NCBI GenBank assembly: GCA_014729315.1
Contig: WJKD01000325.1
Span: 1-11,251, forward strand
From: Promethearchaeota archaeon
GTDB taxonomy: Archaea; Asgardarchaeota; Lokiarchaeia; Sigynarchaeales; SOKP01
Direction: 5' to 3'
Length of the DNA stretch: 11,251 bases
This document shows, piece after piece, positions 6,925 to 11,251 of this stretch (position 1 is its first letter; every line of letters begins with the position of its first letter). The notes under the pieces were generated by a model, which saw only the letters and a list, made by a program, of their open reading frames with translations, had not been told where the DNA came from and searched no databases. Both the position numbers and the translations under genes were made by a program.

Positions 6925-8751
6925 CTATTTCTTCTTTTTCTTTAATTCCTTTATGGATTTTTCGGCTAATTTCTTTGCAGCCTCGTATTGTTTTTTCCAG
7001 TGATTGATTTGTCCTTCCAACTGACTTATTTTATTCGATAATTCTCTTAGCTTTTTATCATCGGTTTGGGGAGCTTGAGGAATTCGATCCTCTGATTTTT
7101 GTTTTAGGAAGTTATATTTTTCTTTCCAGACTTGAAGTTCTGTCTTTAATTCTTTAATCGCCGCGCTTTCGTGTTTACTACCAGAAGTAATTGCTGCGGT
7201 TTTTTCTGATTCCGAAAGTTCCTTTTTAAGGCTTTCGACCTTATTTTCTAACTCCTTTACCCTCGTTTTTAATTGGATTATCTCCTCTTGGTAATCGGTT
7301 ATAGATTTTGGTTCCATTAAATCTTGAAACATTGATTTGCCGACTTCTAGTTCCTCTTTTGATTTCTTGCTTAACAATTTATCTCTTCGCTTTTGTAACA
7401 CTTCAACGGTTTCTTCCGAAAGAAAATCAAGCGGGTTGAAACCTATACCTCCGTGTTGAGTTCTCCTCTTTCTAACCTTAACGAATAAAGGAATTCCTCG
7501 CACCGCCTCTCCTGAGATGATAGACTCTCCTTTATCTAATCCCGAGATGTCGTTTGAATTTTCTTTACTTAAATCTTCAGCGCTCTGGATCGTAATACCA
7601 ATATCTCGGACATCGGAAAGATTGTGAACCACCCACGTTCCAGCTTGAGCTCGTATAGTCGTATCAAGTAATTGAGGTCTTTGAGTACCTATTACAATAT
7701 TTGCACCAAATTTTCTACCTTCTTGGGCAAATAGTTTGACCGTTTCGCGCGCTTCAGAAGTTTTTTTACCTGCAAACAAATGTGCTTCGTCTAAAAATAA
7801 GTAAAATGGAGGGATTTGCCTTGAAGTGCTTGCAGTATACAATTTTTTAAGCAATTTGCTCGCAATTACTTGTTGTACCTCTAAGTCTAATCCTCTAAGG
7901 TTGACTATGGAACATAATCGAGGGGCTACAATATCAGTTGGATCTAACGAGAAAATATATTCTAAATCAACATCTGCGGCGCTGTTTATTGACAAGTCTG
8001 CGTATTCGATGATATTATCTACAAATTCGCTAACACCTGGATCTGATTCTTGAGATGGTTTTTCATCTCCCACATCTTCGGAAATACCTGCTTCTAACGA
8101 TTTACCGCAATTTTCACATTCAGTGGCTTCTTTGCTAATCTCACTACCGCACCAAGGGCAAAATGATGTATCTGATTTGAAGGATTCTGGTTCTTCCTCT
8201 TTTTGCTCGTCCAAATCCTCAGCCGCTACCTTTAGACTCCCGTATTCCCCATGGCGATCCAAAATAACTACGGGAATACCTTTTTTAAGAAACTCTTCGC
8301 AAAGCACTCCCATTGTATAGGATTTACCAGAACCCGATTTACCAGTTATAAAAATCCGTCCTAAATTTTTTACGAGTATGTTCACATTGAAAGGATAACC
8401 AAGCAGCTTACCAATCGAAATGGATTCTCCGGGTGGATTATAAATCCCTAATACTTTCGATATTTGTTCTTCGTCTGCTAAATAAACCTCAGAGCCGACT
8501 TCAAACGGACGGTTAGGTCTATCCCCTAACACTTGAAGATTCGCCTTTAATCCGCTGCTATCGCTCCACATATCGGTGATTGAAAGTAAAAAGTAATTAT
8601 CCTCTTCCTCAATGTTGTCGTATACTACTAAATAATTATTTCTCCCAACTTTTGGGCTTGTTATTAACATCTCGACCGTGTGCGTAGTTGTTTTTCCGGT
8701 CAATCTTCCCGCGATATTCTCCTTTTTGTTGGTAGCTTTTTCGTCAGACAT
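6925..8751 (-). CDS. HerA-like (DUF87) ATPase with inserted zinc ribbon and C-terminal coiled coil
   Basis: This 608-residue protein belongs to the HerA/FtsK superfamily of DNA-translocating ATPases. Residues about 15-115 look like the beta-rich HAS-barrel. The ATPase core has GRIFITGKSGSGKS (Walker A at 137-144), DRHGEYGSL at 165-173, Walker B FYLFLDEAH at 316-324 (D321, E322) and IGTQRPQLLD at 354-363. Between the HGEY strand and the Walker B half sits an acidic linker, then CPWCG at 198-202 and CENCG at 212-216, a four-cysteine zinc ribbon (C198, C201, C212, C215), and a second acidic linker. After the ATPase (about 445) comes a charged helical tail with coiled-coil heptads at about 484-515, 530-552 and 566-603, ending in five lysines. 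Canonical HerA, usually near 500 residues, works with the nuclease NurA in DNA end resection. No NurA or Mre11-Rad50 gene is in the window, so it may be a divergent paralogue. The start is ATG at 8751. Confidence 0.88.
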   Translation of the reverse strand: MSDEKATNKKENIAGRLTGKTTTHTVEMLITSPKVGRNNYLVVYDNIEEEDNYFLLSITDMWSDSSGLKANLQVLGDRPNRPFEVGSEVYLADEEQISKVLGIYNPPGESISIGKLLGYPFNVNILVKNLGRIFITGKSGSGKSYTMGVLCEEFLKKGIPVVILDRHGEYGSLKVAAEDLDEQKEEEPESFKSDTSFCPWCGSEISKEATECENCGKSLEAGISEDVGDEKPSQESDPGVSEFVDNIIEYADLSINSAADVDLEYIFSLDPTDIVAPRLCSIVNLRGLDLEVQQVIASKLLKKLYTASTSRQIPPFYLFLDEAHLFAGKKTSEARETVKLFAQEGRKFGANIVIGTQRPQLLDTTIRAQAGTWVVHNLSDVRDIGITIQSAEDLSKENSNDISGLDKGESIISGEAVRGIPLFVKVRKRRTQHGGIGFNPLDFLSEETVEVLQKRRDKLLSKKSKEELEVGKSMFQDLMEPKSITDYQEEIIQLKTRVKELENKVESLKKELSESEKTAAITSGSKHESAAIKELKTELQVWKEKYNFLKQKSEDRIPQAPQTDDKKLRELSNKISQLEGQINHWKKQYEAAKKLAEKSIKELKKKKK

Positions 8752-8835
8752 GATCTTTTCACAATTGAATAGTTTTTATTTATGAGATTATGATTTAAAA
8801 CTTAAATTTTTACTATGAAGACATACTTAAAAAGA

Positions 8836-8847
8836 CTATTTATATTT
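8836..8847 (-). promoter_or_regulatory. TATA-like box upstream of the HerA-like gene
   Basis: AAATATAAATAG on the minus strand lies about 85 bases before the ATG at 8751, inside the 118-base gap after the DUF2156 gene. It supports a separate promoter for the HerA-like gene. A second, closer AT-rich candidate lies at about 8771-8785, so the choice is uncertain. Confidence 0.35.
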
Positions 8848-8869
8848 AGGTTTTGCTCGTGGAAAAGGC

Positions 8870-9796
8870 TTAGGTATTTCGATGAACGATGTACTTTTCT
8901 ACAAGATGATGTGGCTTATAAGATTCTTTCGCTTTTCTTAGGCCAGGAATGCCCAAATCTTGTTCTCTGTTAACGAACTTTACTTCTCTTTCGTAATGTT
9001 TTAAAAATAGATTGTTTATTGCTTGATAGGAGCCCTCGAATTGAGTGTGTGCTTTTTCGATGTGTATCACAAGGGTCTCTGGATTTAAGAGTTCACCGAA
9101 TGTGTAAGCAACGCATGTATCGTTGACACATATTATACCACCTATGTAGTTTAGTTTACTGAAGTTATCAATTGCAGAAAGAATTGCTTTTTGTTCTTCT
9201 AATAGACTCTGGTCATCTTCGCAATCCTTTACTTGACACCATTTTAACTGTAATTCCCTACATTTATCTATTAAATCCTTATCGATTATATTAAATTCAA
9301 AATTGTAACTCTCCAAGAATTTATTTAACCATCTTCTATTTTTACGATGTTTGTTTCCGGGAAGCTCCTTCATTTCTTGGAACTTGTAAATATAATCGAA
9401 ATTTTTTCTATCTTCTAAAAATACCAGATTTAATTTTTCAGAACTATCGTAATCTTTAAGATTATTACATATTTCAAAAGGGACTCGATTGAATTCTGCG
9501 TTTTTATGCTCATTTAAGATCTCTTCCATGATAACATGAGGTCTTTCTCCAATTGGCGGTAGAAAGAATATGGCGTTATTGGAATTTGTGTTAGGTTCTT
9601 CCCATTTTGTTAAATATTCCTTAGAAAATATGATGAGGTGATCATCCTTCTCAATATATTCAAATTGATAGTGTTCTCGCCACATAAATAAATTCGTAAA
9701 CGTGAATTCAGATATCTGAGGAGGATATTCTTTAAAATATCGGTCAAATAATGATTTGTGTTTAATCTGAATGGAGGTGGCATTATCAAGACTCAT
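8870..9796 (-). CDS. DUF2156 / LPG-synthase C-terminal domain protein (GNAT-like transferase)
   Basis: This 308-residue soluble protein matches DUF2156 (LPG_synthase_C) over its whole length. The hallmark first block is DYIYKFQEMKELPG at 134-147 followed by basic KHRKNRRWLNKF at 149-160. The second is FVNREQDLGIPGLRKAK at 274-290, then YKP at 293-295 and VEKY at 299-302. The fold is two GNAT-like halves. In bacterial MprF the related domain transfers an amino acid from aminoacyl-tRNA to phosphatidylglycerol, but there it follows a large membrane flippase domain that is absent here. Stand-alone members are common and mostly uncharacterised, so the acceptor is unknown. The start is ATG at 9796; no Shine-Dalgarno is seen. 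It lies 118 bases upstream of the HerA-like gene and 119 downstream of the coiled-coil gene on the same strand, a loose cluster rather than a tight operon. Confidence 0.82.
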   Translation of the reverse strand: MSLDNATSIQIKHKSLFDRYFKEYPPQISEFTFTNLFMWREHYQFEYIEKDDHLIIFSKEYLTKWEEPNTNSNNAIFFLPPIGERPHVIMEEILNEHKNAEFNRVPFEICNNLKDYDSSEKLNLVFLEDRKNFDYIYKFQEMKELPGNKHRKNRRWLNKFLESYNFEFNIIDKDLIDKCRELQLKWCQVKDCEDDQSLLEEQKAILSAIDNFSKLNYIGGIICVNDTCVAYTFGELLNPETLVIHIEKAHTQFEGSYQAINNLFLKHYEREVKFVNREQDLGIPGLRKAKESYKPHHLVEKYIVHRNT

Positions 9797-9915
9797 GGTG
9801 TAATAAGAATTAGTGGAGATTTTTAAGGATTTTTCTTTTAAAATAAAGAAATATGTATATTTTTTTTCTAGAAATTAGTAGTCAGAATGCAAATTTAGGA
9901 AAAATAAAGTAATTT

Positions 9916-11251
9916 CTAATTTTCAGCAATTAAAACCCTCGAATTTTCTACATAGCCTTTTATAACGTTACGAATTTCCTTGAATTTATCTATGGCCTCA
10001 ATCAACTCGTTTCCATTGAGGATATCCATACCCTCCTGGTTCAGTCTTTTGATCTTTGCCAAAACCGCTTCAAACTCTCCCTTATTAGCATTTATTTTAT
10101 CAAGAAGTTCAGAATACTTTATTTTTGTTTCTTCAAGCCTATATTTTTCTGATATTGAGATTATTTCTTGGCAAGTATTAATTGACTTATTAAGATCATT
10201 TTTTTTATAATTTTCATCGAATTGCGTTTTTAAATTGTTAATTTCAATTTTGGCTAGTTCGATCTCTTTTCGTATTTGAGATTGTTTATTTAGAACTTTA
10301 TTTTTAATAAATTCGTGCTTTTGCTTTAAATCCGCATCTTGAAGAATCTCGCTTATTTCAATACACCTGTCGCATAACTGTAAGGCTATTTTAAATCGAT
10401 TTTTTTCCAGATGATTTTTTATTTCGAGATCTAACCTATTAAGTTCGTTCTTTAAATTTTCTCCTTGCTTTTGTTGTTCGGAAATATGATTGTTTATCGC
10501 AGTTAATTTTTCCGAATATGTTTTGATCAAGTCCTCATTTTCTATTATTTTAGCAAGTTTAATTAAATTTTTACAATTTTCTGAAGCTTTTTGAAATTCT
10601 TTGTGTTCTCGATGGATGTTCATTTGATTTTCTAAAACTGAAATCTCTTGCTTTGTGTTCTCGCGCCTTTCCTTATCGATTAACATTTGTTCGGTGATTT
10701 CTTCTGATAGTAGCGTATATTTCTCAACTAAATCATTTCTATTAATCGATTTTGATATTTCGATTATTTTCTCACATTCTTTCAAAGTGGCTTTTAAATT
10801 GTTTTCATCCCTAAAATTTTTAATTTTTCTAGCAAGATCTTCAATAATTTTATTATATTTATCTTCGGCAGCAAGGATTTCTTTTCTTAATCGGTTTATT
10901 TCGTTTAAATAAGAGGATAAATCTTTTTCTTTTACTAATTTGGTAGCTGATTCGATCTTCATTATTGCAACTTTAAATCGCAGGTTTTCTTTTAAATTAA
11001 TAATCTCTTGTATGGACACCTCTATTTGTTCTACATGCTCGTTTCGGAATTTTTCCTTTGAAAACGAGAATTTATAGTCAAATCTTTTTTGTTCACCATC
11101 TAATAAGACACAACTACTAACGATTATATTCTTTTGAGCGTCGGTCCATGAAGATAGATTATCTCGAAATCCCGTTGTTTTAATTTTTTCTGTAGCATCT
11201 ATTTTCTCGATTTTGTCAAAAATTCGGTTCCTAAAATCTTCTAAATAATAT
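9916..11251 (-). CDS. Coiled-coil protein with exact 67-residue repeats, 5' end beyond right edge
   Basis: I do not recognise this gene. A leftward frame ends at TAG 9916-9918. An apparent GTG start at 11019 gives 367 residues, but the frame stays open for 77 more codons to the window edge without a stop or ATG, so the GTG is more likely an internal Val and the gene is 5'-truncated (444 residues visible). Those 77 residues are mixed in character (for example SSWTDAQKNIIVSSCVLL) and may be the end of a separate N-terminal domain. From there on it is highly charged and helical, rich in Lys, Glu, Ile and Asn. Counted from the GTG, repeats begin at residues 59, 126, 193 and 260, each with a Cys at the same place (82, 149, 216, 283), with degenerate units before and after. 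No membrane segment or enzyme motif is seen. A scaffold or cytoskeletal role is only a guess. Confidence 0.75.
   Translation of the reverse strand, partial: YYLEDFRNRIFDKIEKIDATEKIKTTGFRDNLSSWTDAQKNIIVSSCVLLDGEQKRFDYKFSFSKEKFRNEHVEQIEVSIQEIINLKENLRFKVAIMKIESATKLVKEKDLSSYLNEINRLRKEILAAEDKYNKIIEDLARKIKNFRDENNLKATLKECEKIIEISKSINRNDLVEKYTLLSEEITEQMLIDKERRENTKQEISVLENQMNIHREHKEFQKASENCKNLIKLAKIIENEDLIKTYSEKLTAINNHISEQQKQGENLKNELNRLDLEIKNHLEKNRFKIALQLCDRCIEISEILQDADLKQKHEFIKNKVLNKQSQIRKEIELAKIEINNLKTQFDENYKKNDLNKSINTCQEIISISEKYRLEETKIKYSELLDKINANKGEFEAVLAKIKRLNQEGMDILNGNELIEAIDKFKEIRNVIKGYVENSRVLIAEN
10054..10845 (-). repeat. Four tandem 67-residue (201-base) coding repeats in the coiled-coil gene
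   Basis: Units start at residues 59, 126, 193 and 260 (counted from the GTG at 11019), with the last shortened to 63. Each unit has a charged lead helix, a hydrophobic/Cys core such as ATLKECEKIIEIS or KIALQLCDRCIEIS, a turn, then DL..KY-like helix and a polar linker. The helix-turn-helix look resembles TPR-type alpha hairpins joined by coiled coil. Protein similarity between units is low outside these positions, so the repeats are old. Confidence 0.6.

Noticed and set aside
9869..9918. 9-bp inverted repeat after the coiled-coil gene (TAGAAATTA with TAATTTCTA) as a hairpin terminator
   Set aside because: On the minus-strand transcript it is followed by A, not U, and the arms are short and AT-rich.
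7826..10912. Plus-strand frames opposite the HerA-like and coiled-coil genes
   Set aside because: They mirror lysine/glutamate-rich coding sequence on the other strand, which gives Phe/Leu/Ser-rich false proteins resembling membrane segments.
8870..11251. A single operon of the three right-hand minus-strand genes
   Set aside because: Gaps of about 120 bases and a TATA-like box before the HerA-like gene argue for separate promoters; co-transcription cannot be excluded.
1..11251. CRISPR array, insertion sequence, integrase, phage or toxin-antitoxin genes, tRNA or rRNA
   Set aside because: None was recognised: no short regularly spaced repeats, no transposase motifs, no terminal inverted repeats with target duplications, and no cloverleaf-like sequence.

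Overview
The window is AT-rich and reads as archaeal. Runs of T lie just downstream of stop codons, most genes lack a clear Shine-Dalgarno, TATA-like boxes precede several starts, and one gene is a HerA/DUF87-type ATPase with a HAS-barrel. Together with the paralogous FAD oxidoreductases, the GPH symporter and a long coiled-coil repeat protein, this suggests an Asgard (Lokiarchaeia-like) or similar mesophilic archaeon. The archaeal call is fairly firm; the lineage is only a guess, since no rRNA or ribosomal protein gene is present.

Left part (1-5093). A membrane-anchored alpha/beta hydrolase runs off the left edge on the minus strand. It is divergent from a FAD-dependent oxidoreductase (659-2038, +). 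Next comes a GPH-family sugar/uronide-type symporter (2117-3544, -), convergent with the first oxidoreductase and divergent from a second, closely related one (3720-5093, +). The two oxidoreductases are about 73% identical by hand alignment, so this is a duplication with a transporter between the copies. Centre (5094-6754). A 437-base non-coding gap with two inverted repeats close to a TATA-like box leads into an OFA-family (oxalate/formate/monocarboxylate-type) MFS transporter. A plausible but unproven reading of 659-6754 is a small-molecule utilisation island: sugar or sugar acid uptake, FAD-linked oxidation or reduction, and carboxylate exchange.

Right part (6925-11251). Three genes read leftward on the minus strand. 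From right to left they are a repeat-rich coiled-coil protein truncated by the right edge, a DUF2156/LPG-synthase C-terminal (GNAT-like) protein, and a HerA-like ATPase with a zinc ribbon inserted in its ATPase core and a long coiled-coil C-terminal tail. Gaps of about 120 bases separate them, so they may be independent transcripts rather than one operon.

The most notable points are: an exact 67-residue repeat in the right-edge protein, whose frame stays open past its apparent GTG start to the window end; the unusual architecture of the HerA-like ATPase; the paralogous oxidoreductases with nine shared cysteines and patches of near-identical DNA; loss of a cation-coupling Asp in the GPH symporter; and the palindromes before the OFA gene. 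No rRNA, tRNA, CRISPR array, insertion sequence or phage gene was seen.
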